DNA of 64,000 bases, from NCBI GenBank assembly GCA_002631855.1, contig NTLF01000020.1, forward strand, positions 342,996-406,995, given 5' to 3'. The position numbers were made by a program, and so were the translations under genes. This stretch comes from Zunongwangia sp. ESRF-bin46 (GTDB lineage Bacteria; Bacteroidota; Bacteroidia; Flavobacteriales; Flavobacteriaceae). Below the pieces are notes generated by a model. That model searched no databases. It saw only the letters and a program-made list of their open reading frames with translations, and was not told the origin of the DNA. Below are positions 34,108 to 43,181 of this stretch, piece by piece. Every line of letters begins with the position of its first letter. The first letter of the stretch is position 1.

Positions 34108-34881
34108 TTACAAACGGATGGAAAAATGTTGTTTTCGTTGTTCTTTTCTGAAGAAAACCAACCCCCATTGAAATGTATCAATACTAACGGTAACCTTTGG
34201 GTGCTTTATTATTTCTTGCCAAGCTTCCGTCATGGCGGTATTCCAATAAATGTCGTCAAACACTAAAACGGAATCATTATGAATATGGTTCAGTAGCCGT
34301 TCAAAATATGCTATTGTCTTTTCTTTATTATGATTTCCGTCAATAAAGACAAAGTCGTATATTTCTGAAGTGTTTTCATTGAAAAAACTATCGAACGATT
34401 GATTATATGTTTGAATGTCTTGAAGGGGGTACTTTGAAAAATAATGAGTTGCTTTTGCTAAGGTATTGGGGCAGCCTTCCACCGTTTTTACAGTTGCGTT
34501 TGGGTTTCCCAATGACATTGCAGTAGTTGCCATCCCTAAAGATGTGCCAAGTTCTACTATAGAATTAGGTTGAAAGTACTGAACCAACCTGAACAATAAC
34601 CGCTGCCTTTTTTTGGTAATCCCGGCGTGCCTTGCAATGTCAGCCACTTTTCTGTTATTGGTTTTAAACACCCGTGAGCCAGCACCAAAATCAGTCACTT
34701 CTATTTTTTCTGAATCGGAATGCAAAGCAGCTCGGTGATTTTTTAAAGTTTTATAAGCATCGTACTTTTTTTTATCATAAAAACATTGGGTAAGTAATTG
34801 GTACATAAAAGGCGAGTGCACCCCATGCTGGTTGGTAGCACGAAGTAAAAAAGAAAGGTATGACAGTATTTGATGTTTCAT
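34108..34881 (-). CDS. Class I SAM-dependent methyltransferase
   Basis: This 257-aa soluble protein has a SAM-binding Rossmann domain. Motif I is SIVELGTSLGMATTAMSLG, followed by VKTVEGCPNTLAKA (acidic residue for ribose) and YDFVFIDGNHNKEKTIAYF, the pattern of O-methyltransferase-like proteins. The N-terminal ~100 residues contain HGVHSPFMYQLL, which is typical of a Bacteroidota group with unknown substrate. It lies 57 bases upstream of the LolD-like gene on the same strand, and the two may share a transcript. Confidence 0.85.
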   Translation of the reverse strand: MKHQILSYLSFLLRATNQHGVHSPFMYQLLTQCFYDKKKYDAYKTLKNHRAALHSDSEKIEVTDFGAGSRVFKTNNRKVADIARHAGITKKRQRLLFRLVQYFQPNSIVELGTSLGMATTAMSLGNPNATVKTVEGCPNTLAKATHYFSKYPLQDIQTYNQSFDSFFNENTSEIYDFVFIDGNHNKEKTIAYFERLLNHIHNDSVLVFDDIYWNTAMTEAWQEIIKHPKVTVSIDTFQWGLVFFRKEQRKQHFSIRL

Positions 34882-34889
34882 TTTTTAAT

Positions 34890-34936
34890 GTCCCTTTTAG
34901 GTGCTGAGCTTACCGAAGTAGGACCTTAGGGGTGTT
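34890..34936 (+). repeat. REP-like element, family C, degenerate copy
   Basis: Begins GTCCCTTTTAGG and ends GGACCTTAGGGGTGT, with about 15 bases inserted between the two halves of the palindrome compared with other copies. Confidence 0.45.
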
Positions 34937-34959
34937 TTTGCATGTTGTATTTTGTTGAG

Positions 34960-35024
34960 AATACCCCCTTTCCCCTAAAGTGGGGATTCTTTTACATGTC
35001 CCCTTGATGGGACTTTAGAGGTGT
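34960..35024. repeat. Inverted doublet of family C (REPIN-like)
   Basis: A reverse unit (ATACCCCCTTTCCCCTAAAG, TGGGGA, 34960-34986) and a forward unit (GTCCCCTTGATGGGAC, TTTAGAGGTGT, 34998-35024) face each other across a short TTCTTTTACAT spacer. Same layout as 35164-35230. Confidence 0.65.
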
Positions 35025-35163
35025 ACAATTTTTTGTTTCCATACAAATTTGCAATTACTGCCGTGCTTACAAATTCACTCAACCACCATTAGTTTTTAAT
35101 TTAATATTTTTATTGATAAGGGTTTATGAATTTTTTGACATTTTATTTGTTGTTTTGGCTGAG

Positions 35164-35230
35164 ACACCCCCGTAGCCCCCCTCAAGGGGGGATTCATTTA
35201 CATGTCCCCTTGAGGGGACCTTAGGGGTGT
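35164..35230. repeat. Inverted doublet of family C (REPIN-like)
   Basis: A reverse unit (ACACCCCCGTAGCCCCCCTC, AAGGGGGGA) and a forward unit (TCCCCTTGAGGGGACCTTAG, GGGTGT) are separated by TTCATTTACATG. Both units contain a strong hairpin, and the outer ends ACACCCC / GGGGTGT are inverted repeats. Confidence 0.75.
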
Positions 35231-35259
35231 AAAATCCCAGATAAGTAAAATAATAAACG

Positions 35260-37125
35260 TTACTCTATCTTCTCGGATAACTCAAACCATCGCATCTCTT
35301 TTTCTTCAATGGCATCGATGAGTTCTTGCAATTTTAACGATTGTTTATCAATTTCCTCGCCGTCCCAATTTTCGGTAGCGAATTTATTTTGCAAGGCTTC
35401 TTTCTCCTTTTCGAGTTTGGCAATTTCTTTTTCTAGGTTTCTATGTTCTTTTTGTTCGTGATAACTTAATTTGGCTTTGGTGGTGTCTTTCTTCCAATCA
35501 GTTTTTGTAGTATCTACGGTTTCTGCTTTAGGCTCATTTTTGGGTTTGCTGTCTTCGTAAGTTCGGTAATCACTATAATTTCCAGGGAAATCACTTACCT
35601 CGCCATTTCCTCTAAAAACAAATAAATGGTCCACAATTTTATCCATAAAATACCGGTCGTGTGACACTACGATTAAACAGCCTGGAAAATCCAGTAAAAA
35701 ACTTTCCAGCACATTTAGTGTTACAATATCAAGGTCGTTAGTAGGCTCATCGAGTATTAAAAAGTTGGGGTTTCTAATAAGTACCGTACACAGGTAGAGT
35801 CGTTTTCGTTCCCCACCACTTAGTTTATCTACAAAGTCGTATTGCTTTTTTCGGTCAAACAGGAAACGCTCTAATAATTGTTGGGCTGAAATTTGTCTTC
35901 CTTTTTTAAGTGGAATGTAATCGCCAAATTCGCGTACCACATCAATCACTTTTTGACCTTCTTTTATATTGATCCCTTTTTGGGTATAATAACCAAACTT
36001 GACTGTTTCTCCGATGACCACCTTCCCAGTATCCGGTTCTTGTTTGCCGGTAAGGATATTTAAAAAAGTAGATTTTCCTGTTCCGTTTTTACCAATTATC
36101 CCGACGCGTTCTCCGCGAAGAAAGTTGTATTCAAAATTGGTAAACAACTGTTTATCATCATAGGCTTTCGAAATATTATGCAATTCCACCACCTTAGTGC
36201 CCAAGCGCTCCATGTTGAGTTCTAATTGTACTTCGTGATCATTTCGGCGTTTGCTGGCGCGTGATTTTATTTCGTGAAAATCTTCAATACGCGATTTACT
36301 TTTTGTGGTACGGGCTTTCGGCTGGCGACGCATCCAGTCCAATTCTTTTTTGTAGAGTTGCTTGGCTTTCTCGGTTTCGGTGGCTTGGTTTTCTATTCGG
36401 GCATCGCGTTTTTCTAAGTAATAACTGTAATTACCTTTATAACTATAAAGATTGCCTTCGTCTAATTCGATAATTTCATTACACACCCGTTCTAAAAAAT
36501 AACGGTCGTGCGTAACCATGAACAAGGTGAAATTTTCTTTGGCAAACAGCTCTTCCAGCCACTCGATCATTTCAAGGTCTAAATGGTTGGTAGGTTCATC
36601 CATTACCAATAAATCAGGGCTAGTCAATAGTGCAATGGCTAATGCTAACCGCTTTTTTTGTCCACCACTTAGCGAAGCGACCTTTTGGTTCAGGTCATCC
36701 AATTTTAGTTTGGACAATATTTGTTTGTATTTAGTTTCAAAGTCCCAAGCATTTTGGGCATCCATTGCATCGAAAGCTGCTTGATATGCTTCGGTGTCTT
36801 CTGGGTTTTCCAATGCGCGTTCATATTTAGATATGGTATGAAGAATAGGGTTGTCTGATGCTAATATGGTTTCTTCAATAGTAAGCTTAGAGTCTAAATT
36901 AGGCTCTTGGGAAAGAAACGACACTTTCAAGTTTTTACGATACACCACTTCTCCGGTATCGGGAACATCAGCTCCAGATAGGATATTTAATAAAGAGGTT
37001 TTCCCTGTTCCATTTTTTGCGACAAAACCAATTTTTTGTCCTTGATTGATCCCGAAGGAAATATCTGTAAAGAGAATGCGTTCTCCGTATGATTTCGATA
37101 TGTTTTCTACTGAAAGGTAATTCAC
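35260..37125 (-). CDS. ABC-F family ATPase (Uup-like)
   Basis: This soluble two-domain ABC-F protein acts on ribosomes or DNA-related structures rather than in membrane transport. Domain 1 has AKNGTGKTSLLNIL, LSGGQKKRLALA and LLVMDEPTNHLDL; domain 2 has GKNGTGKSTFLNIL, LSGGERKRLYLC and FLILDEPTNDLDI. A C-terminal coiled coil (about residues 560-621, for example EIAKLEKEKEALQNKFA) is typical of Uup. I choose the GTG at 37125, which gives MNYLSVENISKSYGERILF, the family start; the frame is open further to 37173 but that part does not fit. Confidence 0.93.
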   Translation of the reverse strand: MNYLSVENISKSYGERILFTDISFGINQGQKIGFVAKNGTGKTSLLNILSGADVPDTGEVVYRKNLKVSFLSQEPNLDSKLTIEETILASDNPILHTISKYERALENPEDTEAYQAAFDAMDAQNAWDFETKYKQILSKLKLDDLNQKVASLSGGQKKRLALAIALLTSPDLLVMDEPTNHLDLEMIEWLEELFAKENFTLFMVTHDRYFLERVCNEIIELDEGNLYSYKGNYSYYLEKRDARIENQATETEKAKQLYKKELDWMRRQPKARTTKSKSRIEDFHEIKSRASKRRNDHEVQLELNMERLGTKVVELHNISKAYDDKQLFTNFEYNFLRGERVGIIGKNGTGKSTFLNILTGKQEPDTGKVVIGETVKFGYYTQKGINIKEGQKVIDVVREFGDYIPLKKGRQISAQQLLERFLFDRKKQYDFVDKLSGGERKRLYLCTVLIRNPNFLILDEPTNDLDIVTLNVLESFLLDFPGCLIVVSHDRYFMDKIVDHLFVFRGNGEVSDFPGNYSDYRTYEDSKPKNEPKAETVDTTKTDWKKDTTKAKLSYHEQKEHRNLEKEIAKLEKEKEALQNKFATENWDGEEIDKQSLKLQELIDAIEEKEMRWFELSEKIE

Positions 37126-37233
37126 GTGACAACTTTTTGCAAAATAAAGGGATTTTAGTAAGAGAAGCTCCAAGCTTTATGATTTTTATTTTGTACATAG
37201 AAGTTAGTAGTGAGTATTTAAAAGAATGTAAAG

Positions 37234-37277
37234 GGTCTCAATACAATCACTGTGTTCCTTGCGAGCACTCGCCCTGA
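37234..37277 (+). repeat. REP-like element, family A (single)
   Basis: Starts GGTCTCAATACA and ends GCGAGCACTCGCCCTGA. It contains the CGAGCACTCG palindrome. Same orientation as the copies at 33228 and 63588. Confidence 0.65.
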
Positions 37278-37385
37278 GGTGTAACAGTAGGTAGTAGTGA
37301 GTGATAAATAGTAGGCATTGGGCAGTAAGCTGTATGCTTTATTTCAAACTGTTTTGCAATTGGGAATAATGTAACATTTTTTATT

Positions 37386-37412
37386 GTCCCCTTGAGGGGA
37401 CTTTAGGGGTGT
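37386..37412 (+). repeat. REP-like palindrome, family C (single)
   Basis: GTCCCCTTGAGGGGAC followed by TTTAGGGGTGT, the clearest single copy of this family. Confidence 0.7.
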
Positions 37413-37560
37413 TTTTGCTAGTTGTTTCTTTTTGGGCGATGCAAAAAAGAAAGAAATTTTACAGATAGATATGGGAAATAAACTACATATTTTAATGAGT
37501 GCGGTATTGACATTTTAACCACTTACAATGAAATATATTTTATTATTACAATCGTTGCGT

Positions 37561-37568
37561 TATATTTG
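37561..37568 (+). promoter_or_regulatory. -7 element of the polysaccharide export operon
   Basis: TATATTTG fits TAnnTTTG exactly, 23 bases before the ATG at 37591. This supports the start at 37591 over an upstream in-frame ATG at 37528. The -33 box is not clear. Confidence 0.45.
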
Positions 37569-37590
37569 TCGTGCAACAAGCCTGCAAACT

Positions 37591-38385
37591 ATGAAATCTA
37601 CGTACCTGATCTTTCTGTTGATCCTTACTGTATGTGTCTCTTCCTGTGTTTCTACCAAACAACTTACCTATTTACAAGAAGATGGCGTAGTAGAAGATAG
37701 TTTAATCCCTATTCAAAAGGAACAAGAACCGTATCGCTTACATGTTAATGACCTATTGAGTATTCGTGTAAAGGCAATTGATCAAGAAACCGTTGGTATT
37801 TTTAACCCAATTAATGATGCCAATCCCAATGCAACCGGAGAAGAACGGTTGTATTATGACGGATTTGTAGTGGATAGACATGGGAGTATTCGAGTACCAA
37901 ACTTAGGTGAGGTAGATGTTTTAGGGTTAACTGTAGAAGAAGTACGTGAAAAAATAGAGAAGCGGTTATTGGAAGATTTCTTTAAAGCCGAAGCCAATAT
38001 CTTCGTTACGGTAAAACTGGCTGGGATTCGCTATACCATTAACGGGGAAATAGGGAGTCCGGGCTCTAATATTATTTATCGGGATGAGGTAAGCATTATG
38101 GAGGCCATTGCCAATAGTGGGGATATTACAGTTACAGGAGATAGAGAAAATGTAGTAATCATAAGGCAGTATCCATTAGGACAAAAAGTACATCATATCG
38201 ATTTGACCAGTATAGATGCTATGAATTCGCCTTACTACTATGTGCAGCCCAATGACCTTATTTTAATTAACCCATTACCACAAAAATCATTGGGTACGGG
38301 AACCACTGGCTTACAGACTTTCACTACAGTTTTGTCAGTTATTACAGCATTTTCAACTGTCCTTTTACTAGCAACCCGCCTATAA
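37591..38385 (+). CDS. Polysaccharide export lipoprotein (Wza-like)
   Basis: This outer-membrane lipoprotein forms the channel for capsular or exopolysaccharide. From the ATG at 37591 it has a lipoprotein signal (MKSTYLIFLLILTVCVSSC, lipid Cys19). An upstream ATG at 37528 would put the signal behind 21 extra residues. The Poly_export domain (YRLHVNDLLSIRVKAID) and two SLBB segments (LAGIRYTINGEIGSPGSNI, then QPNDLILINPLPQKS) are visible. A C-terminal helix (FTTVLSVITAFSTVLLLATRL) matches the membrane-spanning helix of Wza. Its stop overlaps the start of the kinase gene by 1 base. Confidence 0.93.
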   Translation: MKSTYLIFLLILTVCVSSCVSTKQLTYLQEDGVVEDSLIPIQKEQEPYRLHVNDLLSIRVKAIDQETVGIFNPINDANPNATGEERLYYDGFVVDRHGSIRVPNLGEVDVLGLTVEEVREKIEKRLLEDFFKAEANIFVTVKLAGIRYTINGEIGSPGSNIIYRDEVSIMEAIANSGDITVTGDRENVVIIRQYPLGQKVHHIDLTSIDAMNSPYYYVQPNDLILINPLPQKSLGTGTTGLQTFTTVLSVITAFSTVLLLATRL

Positions 38386-40841
38386 TGAGTGAAGAATTTA
38401 ACATAAAAGAAATAAGCTCCTCTTTTGATGTTAAGAGCTTGTTGGTAAAAATAGTGGCATATTGGCCCTTGTTTTTAATATCGCTCGCTATTGGGTTTGG
38501 TATAGCATATTACATAAACGTTAGAAAGTTACCGGTGTATAAAATGGATACATTGGTCTCTATTAAAGACGATCAAAACCCTTTTTTTACCAGTAATACC
38601 AGTCTTACCTTTAATTGGGGTGGAACAACAGATAAGGTAAATACCTCCATTATTAACTTACGGTCGCGCTCTCACAATGAGAAAGTGGTGGAAAGGCTTC
38701 AGTATTATGTAAATTATTTTAAAGATGGGGAGTATCAGCAGGTAAATGCTTATAAAAAAGCTCCTTTTTTGGTGGAAGTTGATACAACAGCCGCACAAAT
38801 GTTGGGCAAGCAGTTTACAGTCGTTTTTACCGATTCCCTTACCTATACCATTAGAGCTTCTTTTCAAGCTAAAAACTATACATTACAAAATTACCATACT
38901 AAAGAGAAGGAAACCCAGTATATAGAACAACAAGATTTTAAAAAAGAATATAAATTAGGGGAGAAAATAAAACTTCCGTTTTTAAGAGCGACCTTGATTC
39001 CTTTTAAGAAAGTAAAGGTAGTGCCCAATGTTCCTTACTATATTAGCTTTTCAAATTTTGATAGCAAGGTAAACCGGTATTCAAATATAAATGTAGATGC
39101 ACAATCCCGCGGTTCATCAGTATTAAACTTGTCACTTACGGGAGGGAACAAGGCAGAGTTGGTAGATTACTTAAATGCTTCAGTTGAGGTACTGAGTGAG
39201 GATATGCTGGATCGTAAAAATTTGTTTGCCACCAAGACCATCCGGTTTATAGATAGCAGCTTAGCTGAAAAGTCAAAAGAATTGGGCGATGTGGAAGATG
39301 AGCTCAATGCCTTTAGGAGTAAAAATCAAATATTTAATTTAGAGTCCGAAGGTCAAGAGATAAATACAAAATTAAATGCCCTGGACCTTAGAAAAGAGGG
39401 AGTAGAACGAGAAATAAGTTATTACAACACCCTTGAAGATTATTTGGTAAACCGTACCGATTACCGCAATGTCCCAGCCCCATCGGTAGCCGGTATTCAA
39501 GAAAGTAGTATTGTTAGTGGCGTTGGAAGGATTGTTACCTTGGCAGAAGAGCGCAATAAGCTTCAGTATTCATATAAAGAGGGTGCTCCAGTATTTGCTG
39601 ATATTGATCGTAGGATTGATGCGGTAAAAAGGGTGTTGTTGGAGAATATTCGTTCGTCTAAAGAACTTAAAAATCAAGAATTAAGCATAATTAATAATAA
39701 TATAAGACAATACGAGTCAGAAATACAACGGCTGCCCAAAGAACAACAAGAGTTGTTAAAAATAGAGCGTCGATATAGCTTAAGCGAAGGGACTTATAAT
39801 TTGTTTTTATCAAAACGAAGTGAAGCTGGCTTGGTAAAAGCAGCCAATGTAAGTGATGTATTGGTAATTGATAAGGCTAAGGACACAGGGGGAGGACAAA
39901 TAGGGCCTAATACCCAAATGAATTATATTATTGCGTTATTATTAGGATTGCTTATTCCGTTAGTTTTTATTTTTATACGCCTGTTTTTTAGCACGAAAGT
40001 AGCAACGTTAAAAGATATTGAACAGAATACCACGATTCCTGTTTTGGGGGTAATTGGTAAAAGTCGGTTGGAGAATAACTTGGCTGTCTTGTCCACTCCT
40101 AAATCGGCAGTTGCTGAAGGGTTCCGGGCATTACGGTCCAGCCTTCAGTTTATGTATAAAAAACAAGGGGTAACGGGTGCCAAAACAGTATTGGTCACTT
40201 CCTCAGTAAGTGGGGAAGGGAAAACCTTTACCTCCATTAATATTGCATCGGTTTTTGCATTAAGCGAAAAGAAAACCATTTTGTTAGGCTTAGATTTACG
40301 AAGGCCCAAAATATTTGATGATTTTGAGATAAACAACAAAGTTGGGATTGTAAATTACTTAATTGAAGATGCCTCGATAGAACAGATTATCCAAAAAACA
40401 AAAGTGAATTACTTAGATGTAATTACATCGGGGCCCATTCCACCCAACCCATCTGAATTGTTAATGGGGGATAATATGAAAACACTTATAGAAGAATTAA
40501 AAGAGCAATACGATTATATTATTCTAGATACTCCTCCTCTTGGTTTGGTGGCCGATTCACTTGAACTGGTAAAATATGCCGATGCCACTATCTATATGGC
40601 ACGCCAAAACTACACTAAAAAGGGAATGTTTGATATGGTTAATGAAAAATACCGTACGGGTGAAATTACCAACATTAGTATTGTATTAAACTTTTTTCAA
40701 GAAAAGGCAAAATATGGGTACGGCTATGGCTATGGTTACGGCTATGGGGGGTATGGGTATGGTAAATATGGAAATGGCTATCATGAAAATGCAAAGAAAC
40801 CAACCTTATGGCAACGTATTAAAAAACGATTTCGTAGATAA
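38385..40841 (+). CDS. Wzc-like polysaccharide co-polymerase and tyrosine autokinase
   Basis: This inner-membrane protein controls chain length and export with the Wza-like protein. TM1 (about residues 28-46) and TM2 (about 511-531) enclose a periplasmic domain with coiled coils (EDELNAFRSKNQIFNLESEG). The cytoplasmic BY-kinase has Walker A SVSGEGKTFTS (~605), Walker A' LGLDLRRPKIFDDF (~635) and Walker B YIILDTPPLGLVADS (~708). The C-terminus carries about 11 Tyr in YGYGYG units (residues ~775-797), the usual autophosphorylation cluster. It is fused as a single protein, 818 aa, as in proteobacterial Wzc. Confidence 0.95.
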   Translation: MSEEFNIKEISSSFDVKSLLVKIVAYWPLFLISLAIGFGIAYYINVRKLPVYKMDTLVSIKDDQNPFFTSNTSLTFNWGGTTDKVNTSIINLRSRSHNEKVVERLQYYVNYFKDGEYQQVNAYKKAPFLVEVDTTAAQMLGKQFTVVFTDSLTYTIRASFQAKNYTLQNYHTKEKETQYIEQQDFKKEYKLGEKIKLPFLRATLIPFKKVKVVPNVPYYISFSNFDSKVNRYSNINVDAQSRGSSVLNLSLTGGNKAELVDYLNASVEVLSEDMLDRKNLFATKTIRFIDSSLAEKSKELGDVEDELNAFRSKNQIFNLESEGQEINTKLNALDLRKEGVEREISYYNTLEDYLVNRTDYRNVPAPSVAGIQESSIVSGVGRIVTLAEERNKLQYSYKEGAPVFADIDRRIDAVKRVLLENIRSSKELKNQELSIINNNIRQYESEIQRLPKEQQELLKIERRYSLSEGTYNLFLSKRSEAGLVKAANVSDVLVIDKAKDTGGGQIGPNTQMNYIIALLLGLLIPLVFIFIRLFFSTKVATLKDIEQNTTIPVLGVIGKSRLENNLAVLSTPKSAVAEGFRALRSSLQFMYKKQGVTGAKTVLVTSSVSGEGKTFTSINIASVFALSEKKTILLGLDLRRPKIFDDFEINNKVGIVNYLIEDASIEQIIQKTKVNYLDVITSGPIPPNPSELLMGDNMKTLIEELKEQYDYIILDTPPLGLVADSLELVKYADATIYMARQNYTKKGMFDMVNEKYRTGEITNISIVLNFFQEKAKYGYGYGYGYGYGGYGYGKYGNGYHENAKKPTLWQRIKKRFRR

Positions 40842-40988
40842 GTTAAATTTTACTATCATTCTGAACATAAAATAGCGCAACGAAAAACCTTTTTTCTAGC
40901 CATCTAAAAGGCGAACAATCTAATAATCTAACCGTCCAAAAAAAGAGAATTAGTATATTAGCCACCTTAAATAAAAGATAGAACTCCA

Positions 40989-41852
40989 TTGAAGTCAAAT
41001 ACTAATAACGACTGGTTATACGAGATTACCCCTCATAAAAAGCTCATAACCCTTAATTTAAAGGAAATCTGGAGGTATCGTGATTTATTGATTTTGTTCG
41101 TAAAACGGGATATAGTCACTGTTTACAAACAAACAATTCTAGGGCCACTATGGTATTTTATACAACCGTTATTTACTTCGGTAATATTTACCTTAGTATT
41201 TAACAATGTAGCTGGGGTAAGCACTGGTGCTGTGCCTTCGTTTTTGTTTAACTTGGCGGGAATCACGGCTTGGAACTATTTTAAGGCCTGTTTTACGGGA
41301 ACTTCAAATATTTTTAGGGGAAATGCCGGTATTTTTGGAAAAGTATATTTTCCCAGAGCTATCATGCCTTTATCCATTACCATTTCTAATTTGTTTAAGT
41401 TTGGTATTCAATTATTGATTTTTATAGGGTTCTACGGTTACTTTTTATTCATGGGAAAGCAAGTGGCGCCCAATACTTATATTTTATTAATGCCGGTTTA
41501 TATTATTATGATGGCGCTTATGGGCTTGGGACTGGGAATGACCATTTCCGCCGTTACTACAAAATATCGTGATTTAACTGTACTGGTTGGGTTCGCCACC
41601 TCCTTATTAATGTATATCTCGGCCGTGCCTTTTCCTTTAAGTAAGGCAGTAGAAAAATTACCAGAATATAGTTGGGCTTTTATTTATAATCCTATTACTC
41701 AAATTATTGAAGGGTTTCGATACATAACCCTAGATTATGGTACCTTTACATGGGGAGGTTTTCTATATGCTTTGTTTTTTTCAATAGGTATATTTTTAAT
41801 AGGCCTAATTATTTTTAATCGAACGGAAAAGAATTTTATTGATACAGTATAA
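40989..41852 (+). CDS. ABC-2 polysaccharide exporter permease (Wzm-like)
   Basis: This is the membrane subunit of an ABC exporter for finished O-antigen or capsule. About six helices, the LILFVKRDIVTVYKQTILGPL segment and GLGLGMTISAVTTKYRDLTVLV are typical of the Wzm/KpsM group. The start is TTG at 40989 (MKSNTNNDWLYEITPHKK). A 147-base gap separates it from the kinase gene and no terminator is visible there. The ATPase partner follows 6 bases later. Confidence 0.92.
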   Translation: MKSNTNNDWLYEITPHKKLITLNLKEIWRYRDLLILFVKRDIVTVYKQTILGPLWYFIQPLFTSVIFTLVFNNVAGVSTGAVPSFLFNLAGITAWNYFKACFTGTSNIFRGNAGIFGKVYFPRAIMPLSITISNLFKFGIQLLIFIGFYGYFLFMGKQVAPNTYILLMPVYIIMMALMGLGLGMTISAVTTKYRDLTVLVGFATSLLMYISAVPFPLSKAVEKLPEYSWAFIYNPITQIIEGFRYITLDYGTFTWGGFLYALFFSIGIFLIGLIIFNRTEKNFIDTV

Positions 41853-41858
41853 ATAGTT

Positions 41859-43160
41859 ATGGGAGTAATACTCAAAGCCGAAAACATAAGCAAACAATAC
41901 CGTTTAGGGTTAGTAGGTACAGGCACCATAAAGCATGACCTTAATCGCTTTTGGCACCAGATACGGGGCAAGGAAGACCCATACAGCAAGGTAGGGGCCG
42001 TAAACGACCGTAGCACCAAAGCCAAAGAGGAGTATGTTTGGGCCTTGCGTGACATTAATTTTGAAGTAGAACAAGGAGAGGTTCTTGGTATTATCGGTAA
42101 AAACGGAGCTGGTAAATCTACACTCTTAAAAATATTGTCAAGAGTAACAGGCCCCACCACCGGGAGTATAAAAACCAAAGGCCGTATTGCTTCGTTACTG
42201 GAAGTAGGTACGGGGTTTCACCCTGAACTTACGGGGCGTGAAAACATCTATCTAAACGGCGCCATCCTGGGGATGACCAAAGCTGAAATCGCTGCCAAAG
42301 AAGATGAGATTATCAATTTTTCTGGCTGTGCTATGTATATCGATACGCCTGTAAAACGCTATAGCAGTGGGATGCGGGTACGGTTGGGCTTTGCAGTGGC
42401 CGCATTTTTAGAGCCCGATATTTTGGTGGTCGATGAGGTGCTGGCTGTAGGCGATGTCGAGTTCCAGAAAAAAGCCATTGGTAAAATGCAGGACATTAGT
42501 AAAGGAGAGGGTAGGACTGTGTTGTTTGTGAGCCATAATATGGCGTCGGTAAAAAGTTTATGTACTCGGGCCATTGTACTAGAGAACGGGACTTCTATTT
42601 TTGAAGGAACAGCTGAGGAAAGTGTAAGTTACTATTTAAATAGCTCATATCAACTCTCTACTACACCATTGATGGAGAGGCATGATAGAAAAGGAAACGG
42701 TAAATTGTTTATCAATGACATATATGTGGAAACATTTGAAGGAGTTAAAGTAGCTGAGCTAACCAGTGGAGAGGCCTATAACATTAAGATGGAATTTATG
42801 ATGACGGAAAAAGTTAACCCAAAACACCTAGTTTTAGTAACTCAATTTAAAAATGAAAATGATGAATTACTTACTACAATTGCTACTGATGAAATAGGGG
42901 TTTCATTTAGGGCAATTGATATGCCAAAACGAGGAATGTTTAATATAGAGATCCCTAAATTACAATTCCGAGAAGGAAAATATACTATGACTTACATGGT
43001 TAGTGAAAAACAGTCACTAAAATCGCCTCACCTAATTATAGATTTCTTGCAAGATGCCTTTTCAATAAATGTAATTAGAGGAGACTATTGGAATTCTGGT
43101 GTATTAAATAGACCAAAAGGGTTTATTCAAGAAGCCACTATTTTTTTATCTAAAAATTAA
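41859..43160 (+). CDS. ABC polysaccharide exporter ATPase with C-terminal glycan-binding domain (Wzt-like)
   Basis: The N-terminal ATPase has Walker A GIIGKNGAGKSTLLKIL (~77), signature RYSSGMRVRLGFAVA (~167) and Walker B DILVVDEVLAVGDVEFQ. The C-terminal half (residues ~255-433) is strand-rich (KLFINDIYVETFEGVKVAELT, LQFREGKYTMTYMV) and fits the Wzt_C domain that recognises the modified end of the glycan before export. Such domains are paired with a chain-terminating modification; the downstream sugar O-methyltransferase (43182) is a natural candidate for the cap. Confidence 0.93.
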   Translation: MGVILKAENISKQYRLGLVGTGTIKHDLNRFWHQIRGKEDPYSKVGAVNDRSTKAKEEYVWALRDINFEVEQGEVLGIIGKNGAGKSTLLKILSRVTGPTTGSIKTKGRIASLLEVGTGFHPELTGRENIYLNGAILGMTKAEIAAKEDEIINFSGCAMYIDTPVKRYSSGMRVRLGFAVAAFLEPDILVVDEVLAVGDVEFQKKAIGKMQDISKGEGRTVLFVSHNMASVKSLCTRAIVLENGTSIFEGTAEESVSYYLNSSYQLSTTPLMERHDRKGNGKLFINDIYVETFEGVKVAELTSGEAYNIKMEFMMTEKVNPKHLVLVTQFKNENDELLTTIATDEIGVSFRAIDMPKRGMFNIEIPKLQFREGKYTMTYMVSEKQSLKSPHLIIDFLQDAFSINVIRGDYWNSGVLNRPKGFIQEATIFLSKN

Positions 43161-43181
43161 ATTTAAAACACATTTATTATA

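Larger units (their letters stand above)
34882..35259. other. 378-bp intergenic region dense with palindromes
   Basis: No gene is seen. It contains five family C units, four of them as two inverted doublets (34960-35024 and 35164-35230), and a plain AT-rich stretch between them. Confidence 0.7.
37174..37590. other. Intergenic region with repeats before the polysaccharide locus
   Basis: Two degenerate AGTAGTGAG stretches (37203-37216 and 37290-37314), a family A copy (37234-37277) and a family C copy (37386-37412) lie here, followed by the promoter of the first polysaccharide gene. No gene is seen. Confidence 0.65.

Noticed and set aside
37528..37590. Upstream in-frame start of the Wza-like gene
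   Set aside because: It would place 21 residues before a lipoprotein signal, and the -7 box at 37561 lies downstream of it.
40855..40900. Possible family B repeat (TCATTCTGAACATAAA)
   Set aside because: Only about half of the unit matches and the palindrome is not kept.
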